Shown: positions 6,934 through 14,067 of the stretch, in pieces | Layout: every line of letters begins with the position of its first letter | Position numbering within the stretch: position 1 is the stretch's first letter | Assembly: GCA_030529405.1 (NCBI GenBank) | Contig: JAUMWZ010000025.1 | Span: forward strand, 1-15,390 | Reading direction: 5' to 3' | Length of the DNA stretch: 15,390 nt | DNA from: Bacteroides sp. | Lineage (GTDB): Bacteria > Bacteroidota > Bacteroidia > Bacteroidales > Bacteroidaceae | The notes under the pieces: model-generated | Databases searched by the model: none | What the model was told of the DNA's origin: nothing | The model's input: the letters and a program-made list of their open reading frames with translations, nothing else | Translations under genes and position numbers: made by a program

Positions 6934-8202
6934 TTAATTGAACTTGTTTTCTTTGATGTCTTTAATAATCTGTGCAAGCACTGTTTCTCTTTCGTCGCCG
7001 TAGTTGTATATCTCTCCGCTGTCTGACGAAGTGTTTATCTTTACAGATGCTACAAATCCGTTGCCCGAACTAGTTCCCTCTGTGTTTAATATCACGTGAG
7101 TTGGAATTTCGAGTATCCATTCTTTGCTCTCGTTTTGGAATGTTTCTGTTATAAATGGTATTCCAGCCGTGTCTTCGCCAACAGCTATTATCTTACCAAC
7201 CTTATTGTTCAGAACGTTTATCAGTGCTTCAGACAGACCCGATGTTTTCTTGCTACACACGATAATCAATGTCGATATGGCTGGCTTTTGAGCTCCTTTT
7301 AGTAGGGAAGAATTGAATGTTAGTGTTTCGTTTCTTGCTGTATTGTTTTCGTTGTAAACTGTTTTTCCCATTTCAGAATTCATGTATTGATTGCTAACTA
7401 ACATTGTTGCCAACACAGTGAAAGCCTTTGTGTCGTTTCCCACTGTTTTTCTTAGGTCAAGAACAAGGGTGTTTATGTCGTTACTGCTTATTTCTGATGC
7501 GAAAGACAATAGTTTGTCGTTGTGAAACTCTGCATTACCCTCTGTTCCACTTATGAATTTGTTGTACATTAGGTATGCAATCTTGCCTTTTCCCTCAACG
7601 TCTATTATCTTGCTTTTGTATATTGCTTGTTGTGCTATTTGTTCTGTGCCATTTATCACAATCTTCTCTCCTTCTGTAAGTTCAAACTTATCTGGCTCTT
7701 GTTCGTTAGCCTTTTGTTTTAGCTTATATTCTCCTCTTGTCAGTTCAATCTTACCATTGGGCTTTAGTTTGTTCTTTGCTGTGTTTCTGCTCACTATTTC
7801 GCCATTGACTTTTATAAACTTATCTCCTCTCAACATTCCAGCTCTGTATGCCGGAGACTGAGGTTCTACGTAAGTAATAATTATGTTGTTTATTGTGTCG
7901 TTGTTGTTTGGTTGAGCCAGTGTATATTCAAATCCATAGCCCACGTTGATTACTTCTGTGGCAGACTTTACGTTAGAGATGTTGTCTTGTCCTAGCTTTA
8001 TGTTATTCAAAAAGTCTTTAGCTGGTATAAACGGGTTTACCTCTTTATATGAAGGCATAGCACTGTTGAACAGATATTTGTCTGACATGGTGTTGTATAT
8101 CCATTCATCTAACGACGTGAGCGGTTTGTATTCTTCCCATCTATCTACTCCACAAGATGTTAGGGCAATAAGTAAAAGCGAGTAAAATATGCTTCTAGTC
8201 AT
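6934..8202 (-). CDS. S41-family (C-terminal processing protease-like) lipoprotein lacking the catalytic residues
   Basis: 422 residues from ATG at 8202; a TTG nine bases upstream is in frame but less likely. The signal peptide ends in LTSC, so Cys17 should be lipidated. The region after it (DRWEEYKPLTSLDEWIYNTM, 20-39) is the usual start of Bacteroidetes S41 lipoproteins. A PDZ-like domain includes PQSPAYRAGML (114-124) and KVNGE. The peptidase core is recognisable by AYLMYNKF, LVLDLR and ALINVL, but its active site is altered. Where active enzymes have TASASE, this has TSGLSE (320-325), with Gly322 at the nucleophile Ser position. Where they have GExTxGK, this has GEDTAGI, with Ile348 at the general-base Lys. 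LDLRxNPGG reads LDLRKTVGN (248-256). It is therefore probably a non-catalytic, peptide-binding pseudoprotease facing the periplasm or cell surface. It is the first gene of a likely operon with the NlpE-like lipoprotein. The reading frame is intact over its whole length, arguing against simple decay. Confidence 0.85.
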   Translation of the reverse strand: MTRSIFYSLLLIALTSCGVDRWEEYKPLTSLDEWIYNTMSDKYLFNSAMPSYKEVNPFIPAKDFLNNIKLGQDNISNVKSATEVINVGYGFEYTLAQPNNNDTINNIIITYVEPQSPAYRAGMLRGDKFIKVNGEIVSRNTAKNKLKPNGKIELTRGEYKLKQKANEQEPDKFELTEGEKIVINGTEQIAQQAIYKSKIIDVEGKGKIAYLMYNKFISGTEGNAEFHNDKLLSFASEISSNDINTLVLDLRKTVGNDTKAFTVLATMLVSNQYMNSEMGKTVYNENNTARNETLTFNSSLLKGAQKPAISTLIIVCSKKTSGLSEALINVLNNKVGKIIAVGEDTAGIPFITETFQNESKEWILEIPTHVILNTEGTSSGNGFVASVKINTSSDSGEIYNYGDERETVLAQIIKDIKENKFN

Positions 8203-8235
8203 ATAAAACAATGTCTGTTTTTAGGTAATAGCGAG

Positions 8236-8243
8236 CAAAAGTA
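8236..8243 (-). promoter_or_regulatory. Candidate promoter of the S41-like/NlpE-like pair, -7 box TACTTTTG
   Basis: On the minus strand TACTTTTG fits TAnnTTTG, 33 bp before the ATG at 8202, implying a leader of about 27 nt. No clear -33 TTTG at the right spacing. Confidence 0.45.
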
Positions 8244-8319
8244 CCAAAATAAGTCATTATAGCACACTTTGATATGCAAAAAGAAAATAAAATATGGCAT
8301 AGCTAACGCCAATTACAAC

Positions 8320-8327
8320 TATCTTTG
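8320..8327 (+). promoter_or_regulatory. Candidate mnmA promoter, -7 box TATCTTTG
   Basis: TATCTTTG followed by CAC is a very typical Bacteroidetes -7 region. Transcription from here would start near 8333, just before array C, so the whole array would lie in a 5' leader of about 110 nt. Confidence 0.55.
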
Positions 8328-8338
8328 CACGATGGATA

Positions 8339-8426
8339 AACTGTGTATAGTTAAGAAACAGACTGTATATAGTTTGAAAATAGAGTGTATACAGTTTGCA
8401 AGCAGACTGTATATGGTTTGTAATTA
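8339..8426. repeat. 22-bp tandem array C (4 units) in front of mnmA
   Basis: Units start at 8339, 8361, 8383 and 8405. Cores are AACTGTGTATAGTT, GACTGTATATAGTTTG, GAGTGTATACAGTTTG and GACTGTATATGGTTTG. This is the cleanest array. All four units carry G at position 5, a local subfamily. It ends 19 bp before the mnmA ATG. The next 22 bp (ending inside the start region) may be a decayed fifth unit. Confidence 0.93.
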
Positions 8427-8445
8427 GGCTAATAATATATTGAAA

Positions 8446-9522
8446 ATGAGCAATAACATAGCGGCACTTTTTTCGGGTGGAGTAGACAGTTCGGTTGTGG
8501 TACACTTGCTTTGCGAGCAAGGTTATAAGCCAAACCTTTTCTATATAAAGATAGGCATGGATAATGCTGATTATATGGACTGTTCTGCTGAAGAAGATAT
8601 TGAACTGGCTAAGGCTACCGCCAGAAAATATGGTCTTGAACTTGATGTGGTAGATTTACATAAAGAGTATTGGGATAATGTTGCTAGCTATGCGATAGAT
8701 AAAATAGGGAAGGGGCTTACTCCGAATCCCGATGTAATGTGCAACAAACTAATCAAGTTTGGCTGTTTTGAAGAAAAAGTTGGTAAACACTTTGACAAAA
8801 CAGCAACAGGACACTATGCCACTACAATAGAGCAAAACGGCAAAGTGTGGCTTGGAACTGCAAAAGACCCAATAAAAGATCAAACCGATTTTCTTGCACA
8901 AATAAACTATCTGCAAGTATCTAAACTGGTGTTTCCAGTAGGAGGTTTGATGAAAAGTGAGGTTAGAGAGATTGCACTCAAAGCAGGACTTCCGAGTGCA
9001 AAGCGCAGAGATAGTCAGGGAATATGCTTTCTTGGAAAGATAAACTATAATGATTTTGTGCGTCGTTTCTTAGGAGAAAAGGAGGGAAATATTGTTGAAC
9101 TGGAAACGGGCAAAATAATAGGTAAGCACAAAGGTTTTTGGTTTCACACAATAGGTCAGCGCAAAGGACTTGGACTAAGTGGTGGCCCTTGGTTTGTGAT
9201 AAAGAAAGATGTTGTGGACAATGTTATATATGTGTCGAGAGGATATGGAGTGGAAACTCAATATGGAAACACATTCTCTATCAAAGATGTGAACTTTATC
9301 ACAGAAAACCCTTGGATAGGAGAGAGTGGAGATATTGATATTACATTCAAGATAAGGCACACGCCCGAGTTTACTAAAGGTAAGCTAAGGTTTACGGACG
9401 GTATGTGTCACATCACATCTGAGGAGAAATTGCAAGGAATTGCTCCCGGTCAGTTTGGAGTTCTTTATGACAAAGACTCTAGAATATGCTTTGGTAGCGG
9501 AGAAATTGCAAGTAACATCTAA
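8446..9522 (+). CDS. mnmA: tRNA-specific 2-thiouridylase MnmA
   Basis: Cytoplasmic enzyme that uses ATP and a relayed persulfide sulfur to make the 2-thio group of U34 in tRNAs for Lys, Glu and Gln. The N-terminal PP-loop ATPase motif is SGGVDSS (10-16). The two catalytic cysteines are Cys99 in NPDVMCNK and Cys194 in SQGICFLG. GHYATT (122-127) and HTIGQRKGLGLSGG (234-247) are family motifs, and a beta-barrel domain ends the protein. At 358 residues it is of normal length. I chose ATG at 8446; an in-frame TTG six bases upstream is unlikely. Its 3' end overlaps the convergent membrane protein gene by 44 bp. Its leader holds array C. The YIKIGM segment and a short insertion-free core suggest one of the MnmA paralogues seen in Bacteroidetes, but which one is uncertain. 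Confidence 0.96.
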   Translation: MSNNIAALFSGGVDSSVVVHLLCEQGYKPNLFYIKIGMDNADYMDCSAEEDIELAKATARKYGLELDVVDLHKEYWDNVASYAIDKIGKGLTPNPDVMCNKLIKFGCFEEKVGKHFDKTATGHYATTIEQNGKVWLGTAKDPIKDQTDFLAQINYLQVSKLVFPVGGLMKSEVREIALKAGLPSAKRRDSQGICFLGKINYNDFVRRFLGEKEGNIVELETGKIIGKHKGFWFHTIGQRKGLGLSGGPWFVIKKDVVDNVIYVSRGYGVETQYGNTFSIKDVNFITENPWIGESGDIDITFKIRHTPEFTKGKLRFTDGMCHITSEEKLQGIAPGQFGVLYDKDSRICFGSGEIASNI

Positions 9523-9913
9523 AGAAGCGAACGCCATTGTAGAACAGAGAGAAAGCTAGTCCGCTATAAAACACTCCTATGGCTATGTCTGGCATAAGCC
9601 CAAACACTCTGATAGATACACCGAATGTAATCATTGACGCTACTATAATCCAACCTCTTATGTCCATAATCTTGAAGACAGAGTGCTTTGTGTCGTCAAG
9701 AGATAGTATTCTGTTACTGTCTTTATGATATACTCTTTTGAATATAAATGCTGCGAAAAACATAATTACGGCTACTAAACCTAGTATTTCCATATATATG
9801 TTTGACGTGTTTTTTGTCCAGTTTGTGATTCCTGAAAAGGCTATGTCTATTGATGCAATACCCCAGAATAAAGCTGAGATTAGCAACAGTTGTTTCTTCG
9901 ATACTTTTAGCAT
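9479..9913 (-). CDS. Small four-helix membrane protein of unknown function
   Basis: A 144-residue integral membrane protein with four predicted helices (about 8-29, 41-60, 87-105 and 108-127) and short polar loops; the loop at 60-80 is basic and then acidic (KRVYHKDSNR, SLDDTK). I do not recognise a named family, although small proteins opening with KKQLLLISALFWGIAS-like sequence seem widespread. The ATG at 9913 is the only reasonable start. The last 15 residues (FRCYLQFLRYQSIF region) are encoded opposite the conserved C-terminus of MnmA, which suggests that the stop codon was lost and the gene ran on into its neighbour. There is no terminator between the two convergent genes. Confidence 0.72.
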   Translation of the reverse strand: MLKVSKKQLLLISALFWGIASIDIAFSGITNWTKNTSNIYMEILGLVAVIMFFAAFIFKRVYHKDSNRILSLDDTKHSVFKIMDIRGWIIVASMITFGVSIRVFGLMPDIAIGVFYSGLAFSLFYNGVRFFRCYLQFLRYQSIF

Positions 9914-10002
9914 GATTGGTTTTTTATTGTTTTTGGGGCTACAAAGAAAGGCATATTAAGCATAATATAAAAATTGGTCTTTACTTTTTTAATAATAAAC
10001 AG

Positions 10003-10010
10003 TAACTTTG
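10003..10010 (+). promoter_or_regulatory. Candidate antiporter promoter, -7 box TAACTTTG
   Basis: TAACTTTG followed by TGCC fits the Bacteroidetes -7 consensus. Transcription would start near 10016, just before array D, giving a leader of about 165 nt that contains the whole array. No convincing -33 element at the usual spacing. Confidence 0.5.
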
Positions 10011-10031
10011 TGCCTTGTGAGTGATTTTTCA

Positions 10032-10119
10032 AACTATATACAATTGGTTCGTAAACCATATATAGTTGCTTTTTAATTTATATATAACTGACTTTTCAAC
10101 TGTATATGGTTTGGAAAGC
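10032..10119. repeat. 22-bp tandem array D (4 units) in front of the antiporter gene
   Basis: Units start at 10032, 10054, 10076 and 10098. Cores are AACTATATACAATTGG, AACCATATATAGTTG, ATTTATATATAACTG and AACTGTATATGGTTTG. It lies in the 266-bp divergent gap, 60 bp before the antiporter ATG. A longer in-frame ATG at 10066 would place array DNA inside a coding region, and I reject that start. Confidence 0.88.
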
Positions 10120-10179
10120 ATTTTTATTTGTTCAGAAAATCGCTCTTTTTTGTTTTCTACTATTATATATTTAGCTTAT

Positions 10180-11631
10180 ATGACATTTACGGCAGAAAAT
10201 ATTTTACTTGTAGGTTCCTTACTATTATTTATAAGTGTGGTGGCGGGCAAAACTGGATATAAATTTGGTGTTCCTGCACTTTTGCTATTCCTTGTTGTGG
10301 GTATGGCTTTCGGAACAGACGGGCTCGGATTTGAGTTTCACAACGCTAAAGAGGCACAATTTATAGGTATGGTTGCTTTGAGTGTTATACTGTTTTCGGG
10401 TGGTATGGATACACAAGTTAAAGAAATAAAGCCTATACTCAAGCCTGGGGTAATGCTCTCTACTTTCGGAGTGTTGCTTACAACATTCTTTACAGGAATA
10501 TTCATCTGGCTTATTTGTGGTATGGAGTGGGCGTCGGTGCATATACCGCTTAGCGCATCACTATTGCTTGCTGCCATCATGTCATCAACAGATTCAGCGT
10601 CAGTATTCGCTATTCTAAGGTCGCAAAAAATGAACCTGAAAAATAATCTAAGACCTATGCTTGAGTTGGAAAGTGGTAGTAACGACCCTATGGCATATAT
10701 GCTTACGATTATATTCATACAGTTTTCGCAGGCAAACGGTATGACTGCACTAGAGATAATGTCATCATTTGCAATTCAATTTATAGTTGGTGGTATATCG
10801 GGTTATATATTAGGTAAGCTAGCAATAAGAAAACTTAACAAGCTGAATATTGACAATACGGCACTATATCCTATACTGTTACTGTCTTTTGTGTTCTTCA
10901 CTTTCTCAATAACAGACTTCCTAAATGGTAACGGCTATCTAGCTGTTTATATTGCAGGTATAATGGTAGGCAATAACAGAGTGATATATAGCAAGGAAAT
11001 ATATACTTTCATGGACGGACTGTCGTGGTTGTTCCAAATCATAATGTTCCTTTGTCTTGGATTATTGGTAAACCCACACGAGTTGTTAGGTGTAGCTGCT
11101 ATCGCTCTTGTCATAGGTGTGTTTATGATTGTTGTGGCAAGACCTTTGAGTGTGTTTCTATGCTTGTCGCCTTTCAAGAAAATAAACTTTAAGTCTAAAC
11201 TATTTGTTTCATGGGTCGGACTGAGAGGTGCTGTGCCGATAATCTTTGCTACATACCCCGTTGTGGCAGAAATAGAAGGCTCTGATGTAATGTTTAATAT
11301 TGTGTTCTTCATAACCATTCTTTCGTTGGTTATTCAGGGTACAACTGTGGCTAAAGCTGCAAGACTTCTCGGACTGTCTTTACCTATGGAAGATAAGGTG
11401 GAGAATTTTGGCGTGCAGCTACCTGAAGAAATAGGTACAGACTTACAAGAAATAACCATAACTAAAGAGATGGTGGAAGAAGTGGATAATCTACGTGATA
11501 TGGAATTACCAGAAGGCAGTTTGGTAATGATAGTCAAAAGAGAAGACGAGTTCTTAATACCTAACGGAACACTTAAACTGCATGAAGGAGATAAGCTATT
11601 ACTAATATCCGAGAAGAAAAAGAAAGAATAA
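10180..11631 (+). CDS. nhaP2: CPA1-family K+/H+ (or Na+/H+) antiporter with RCK_C domain
   Basis: A 483-residue inner-membrane cation/proton antiporter of the NhaP2/CvrA group. About 12 or 13 hydrophobic segments fill residues 5-400. Transport-core motifs visible are SSTDSASVFAIL (135-146), ESGSNDP (164-170, acidic residues of the ion site) and GLRGAVPIIFA (347-357). A cytosolic RCK_C (TrkA-C) regulatory domain follows (about 422-478), with LPEGSLVMIVKR and a GTLKLHEGDKLLLIS end. The further C-terminal domain of E. coli NhaP2 (578 residues) is absent. I chose ATG at 10180 because MTFTAENILL begins a normal first helix. The 38 codons upstream in frame are made of array D and the promoter leader. 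Whether K+ or Na+ is the main substrate cannot be told from sequence. Confidence 0.9.
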   Translation: MTFTAENILLVGSLLLFISVVAGKTGYKFGVPALLLFLVVGMAFGTDGLGFEFHNAKEAQFIGMVALSVILFSGGMDTQVKEIKPILKPGVMLSTFGVLLTTFFTGIFIWLICGMEWASVHIPLSASLLLAAIMSSTDSASVFAILRSQKMNLKNNLRPMLELESGSNDPMAYMLTIIFIQFSQANGMTALEIMSSFAIQFIVGGISGYILGKLAIRKLNKLNIDNTALYPILLLSFVFFTFSITDFLNGNGYLAVYIAGIMVGNNRVIYSKEIYTFMDGLSWLFQIIMFLCLGLLVNPHELLGVAAIALVIGVFMIVVARPLSVFLCLSPFKKINFKSKLFVSWVGLRGAVPIIFATYPVVAEIEGSDVMFNIVFFITILSLVIQGTTVAKAARLLGLSLPMEDKVENFGVQLPEEIGTDLQEITITKEMVEEVDNLRDMELPEGSLVMIVKREDEFLIPNGTLKLHEGDKLLLISEKKKKE

Positions 11632-11687
11632 CCGCAAACTATACGTTAAACAAACAGAATTAGTATGTGAAAGAAAATCTTTTTTAC

Positions 11688-11695
11688 TACTTTTG
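11688..11695 (+). promoter_or_regulatory. Candidate promoter of the Nif3-like/zinc-ribbon pair, -7 box TACTTTTG
   Basis: TACTTTTG followed by CC fits TAnnTTTG, 19 bp before the ATG, giving a very short leader of about 13 nt. No matching -33 TTTG is obvious. Confidence 0.5.
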
Positions 11696-11714
11696 CCAAA
11701 TATAATCGGAGAGA

Positions 11715-12806
11715 ATGAAGATTAAGGAAGTTTTATGCGCCCTTGAACAATTCGCGCCTCTGCCGCTACAAGACGGATATGATAACTCTGGCTTGCAGAT
11801 TGGATTGACAGATGCGGAAGTAACAGGGGCTTTGTTGTGTCTTGACGTTACTGAAAAAGTTATAGATGAAGCTATTGACAATAACTGCAATGTCATAATT
11901 TCTCATCACCCTTTGATATTTAAGCCTAATAAGTCAATCACTGGTGCAAACTATATTGAAAGATGCATCATAAAGGCTATAAAGAATGATATTGTTATCT
12001 ATGCGGCACACACAAACTTAGATAATGTGAGAGGTGGGGTAAGTTATAAGATGGCTAATAAACTAAATCTTCATAATGTAAAGACACTTATTCCGCAAAA
12101 AGAAGGACTTGTAAAGATAGCCGTATATACTCCACACGAATATGTAGATACAGTGAGGCAAGAACTGTTCAGAGTTGGTTGCGGAAATATGGGAGATTAC
12201 AGCTCTTGTAGCTATAATATATCTGGTGAAGGTACTTTCTGTGCGAAAGAAGGAAGCAACCCTTTCTGCGGAAATATAGGTGAACTGCACACAGAGAAAG
12301 AAACAAAGATAGAAGTAGTATCGCCAAACTACTTGATGAATAAAGTCGTTTCTGCTATCAAGAGAGTACACCCTTACGAAGAACCAGCCTTTGATATCTA
12401 CGAACTAAAGAACAGTAACGAGTTTGTGGGTGCAGGAATTATTGGTGAACTAAGCACTCCTATGGCGAAAGAAGACTTTCTGATGTATGTTAAGCAAGTA
12501 TTCTCACTAAGTAGTATAAGGTATAACGACACGACAAAAGAGCATATAAAGAAAGTTGCTCTATGTGGTGGTTCGGGTTCATTCATAATAGACAAGGCAA
12601 TAAGTAAAGATGCTGACTGCATAATTACTGCTGATATAAAGTATCATGATTATTTTGGTAGGGAACAGGTGTTAATAGCTGACATCGGACATTACGAGAG
12701 TGAGCAATACACTATAGAATTATTGAAAGAAATCATAGAACACTCAGCAAAAGGAGTGAGAATATTGACAACAAAAGTAAATACGAATCCAATAAAATAT
12801 TTATAA
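11715..12806 (+). CDS. Nif3-like dinuclear metal-centre protein (DUF34, YqfO type)
   Basis: 363 residues of the conserved NIF3/DUF34 family, hexameric proteins with two metal ions per subunit. Their biochemical role is unsettled; GTP cyclohydrolase I type 2 names in databases are not well supported. The N-terminal half has DGYDNSGLQIG (20-30), ISHHPLIF (62-69, metal ligands His64 and His65) and AHTNLDNV (98-105, Asp103). The C-terminal half has TADIKYHD (305-312) and IGHYESEQY (324-332, His326 and Glu330). All expected ligands are present. A PII-like insert (about 130-235, including KIAVYTPHEY and HPYEEPAFDIYEL) splits the two halves, as in the longer YqfO-type members. The next gene starts 2 bp after its stop, so the two are translated from one message. 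Confidence 0.93.
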   Translation: MKIKEVLCALEQFAPLPLQDGYDNSGLQIGLTDAEVTGALLCLDVTEKVIDEAIDNNCNVIISHHPLIFKPNKSITGANYIERCIIKAIKNDIVIYAAHTNLDNVRGGVSYKMANKLNLHNVKTLIPQKEGLVKIAVYTPHEYVDTVRQELFRVGCGNMGDYSSCSYNISGEGTFCAKEGSNPFCGNIGELHTEKETKIEVVSPNYLMNKVVSAIKRVHPYEEPAFDIYELKNSNEFVGAGIIGELSTPMAKEDFLMYVKQVFSLSSIRYNDTTKEHIKKVALCGGSGSFIIDKAISKDADCIITADIKYHDYFGREQVLIADIGHYESEQYTIELLKEIIEHSAKGVRILTTKVNTNPIKYL

Positions 12807-12808
12807 CA

Positions 12809-13633
12809 ATGGCTAAACCAGAAACTAAAATTCAAAAGGAATTGAGTGTTGAAGAAAGACTAAATTCCCTTTATGAGCTACAAAAGACTCTAAGTAAGAT
12901 AGACGAGATAAGAACACTTAGGGGCGAGTTACCTCTTGAAGTTAGCGACTTGGAAGATGAAGTGGCAGGTCTTAAAACAAGATTGGAAAAGATAAAAGAA
13001 GAGATTGCTGAGTTGAGCAATGTTATCACAACTAAGAAGCAAGAGATTATTGATCATAAGACTAACATTGAGAAATATAAAGAGCAACAAAACTCTGTGA
13101 GAAACAACAGAGAATATGACTTCTTGACTAAGGAGATTGAGTTTAAGAACCTAGAAGTAGAGTTGGGCGAGAAGAAGATTAGAGAGGCGCAAGAGCAAAA
13201 GAAACAAAGAGAAGAAGATATTGAAAAGACAAATTCTTTATTAGACGAGAAGGAGAAAGACCTTGTTGTTAAGAAGAAAGAACTTGAAACAATAGTTGCA
13301 GAAACTAAGTCTGAAGAAGAAGTCTTGAGAGAAACTGCAAAATCTATTGAGGTTAATATCGAGGAGCGTCTTCTACAATCTTTCAAGAGAATCAGAAAGA
13401 ATGCCCGCAACGGTTTAGGTATTGTTTACGTTCAACGTGATGCTTGTGGCGGTTGTTTCAATAAGATACCACCTCAAAGACAGCTTGATATTCGCTCAAG
13501 AAAGAAGATTATAGTTTGCGAATATTGCGGTAGAATACTTATAGACCCTGAATTGGCTGGAGTACATGTAGAAGCTAAGGAAGAAAAGCCAGTAAAGAAA
13601 AGAGGTATAAGAAGGCGTACTGCGGAGGAATAG
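12809..13633 (+). CDS. Coiled-coil C4-type zinc-ribbon protein (DUF164 / CdsZ-like)
   Basis: 274 residues. A long charged helical region (about 12-195), rich in Glu and Lys with heptad-like leucines, should form an antiparallel coiled-coil hairpin. It ends in a zinc ribbon with Cys213-x2-Cys216 (ACGGC) and Cys237-x2-Cys240 (CEYC), the hallmark of the zf-RING_7/DUF164 family. A basic tail (PVKKRGIRRR, 261-270) ends the protein. Relatives include FlgZ (HP0958) of Helicobacter and CdsZ of Chlamydia, which help organise flagellar or type III secretion. Neither system is visible here, and the role in Bacteroidetes is unknown. RNA or protein scaffolding is a plausible inference from the coiled coil and basic tail. 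It follows the Nif3-like gene by 2 bp, a pairing also known in other bacteria, and is closed by a strong terminator. Confidence 0.9.
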   Translation: MAKPETKIQKELSVEERLNSLYELQKTLSKIDEIRTLRGELPLEVSDLEDEVAGLKTRLEKIKEEIAELSNVITTKKQEIIDHKTNIEKYKEQQNSVRNNREYDFLTKEIEFKNLEVELGEKKIREAQEQKKQREEDIEKTNSLLDEKEKDLVVKKKELETIVAETKSEEEVLRETAKSIEVNIEERLLQSFKRIRKNARNGLGIVYVQRDACGGCFNKIPPQRQLDIRSRKKIIVCEYCGRILIDPELAGVHVEAKEEKPVKKRGIRRRTAEE

Positions 13634-13664
13634 TCTACTCTATATTTCATATTATAATACACAT

Positions 13665-13702
13665 AAGCGGTTTGAAATTAAATGTTTCAAACCGCTTTTT
13701 TT
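13665..13702 (+). terminator. Intrinsic terminator after the zinc-ribbon gene
   Basis: A perfect 13-bp stem (AAGCGGTTTGAAA at 13665-13677 with its complement at 13685-13697) and a 7-nt loop are followed by T to 13702. It lies 31 bp after the stop and ends the Nif3-like/zinc-ribbon operon before array E. Confidence 0.93.
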
Positions 13703-13760
13703 ATATACTCCACCACTATGATATTCCATTGCTGTTCCCTTTCATTACAAAGAGCCACAA

Positions 13761-13936
13761 AATCAAATATAGCTTTCAACTAAGCCATATATCATTTAGA
13801 ATAAAACTATATATCAATTGAAACTAAACCATATACTATTTGCAACAAGACTATATACTATTTGAAACTAAACTAAATATGGTTTAGAAAGCGGTTGTAT
13901 ATTCTTTGAGAATGACCTAATAATTGTTTAAGAATG
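13761..13936. repeat. 22-bp tandem array E (8 units) upstream of uvrA
   Basis: The longest array, 176 bp in perfect 22-bp register. Units start at 13761, 13783, 13805, 13827, 13849, 13871, 13893 and 13915. Typical cores are AACTATATATCAATTG, AACCATATACTATTTG, GACTATATACTATTTG and AACTAAATATGGTTTA. The two middle units (13827 and 13849) share ATATACTATTTG, a local variant with TA in place of AG at positions 11-12. The first and last two units are weaker. It lies between the upstream terminator and the uvrA promoter and ends about 132 bp upstream of the uvrA -7 box. Confidence 0.9.
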
Positions 13937-14067
13937 TGGTGTTCTCACTGTGTTATCTCATATTATTCAATAAAGAACCACACGAATATAAAACTCAATC
14001 TACTTTACTTACACATAATTTTTCTTTTTATACACACGCAGTTCTATTTTATCTCGCTTATATCTCT
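13937..14067. other. Gene-free stretch between array E and the uvrA promoter
   Basis: AT-rich, without an open frame of note. A loose inverted pair (TGTGGT near 13934 and ACCACA near 13978) could form a weak hairpin but has no T run. It may hold upstream elements of the uvrA promoter. I see nothing else. Confidence 0.35.

Noticed and set aside
8257..8520. Minus-strand open frame across array C and the start of mnmA
   Set aside because: It is made from array DNA and the antisense of the mnmA PP-loop region, with no protein-like features.
10066..10179. In-frame upstream start adding 38 residues to the antiporter
   Set aside because: These codons consist of array D units and the AT-rich leader. 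The peptide does not resemble the family's N-terminus, while MTFTAENILL at 10180 does.
11637..11658. AACTATACGTTAA as a lone 22-bp unit between the antiporter and Nif3-like genes
   Set aside because: It matches only the first seven core positions and has no neighbouring copies.
3289..13936. Arrays as CRISPR
   Set aside because: The unit is 22 bp in total with only about 6 variable bases, the repeats are degenerate, and no cas genes are present.
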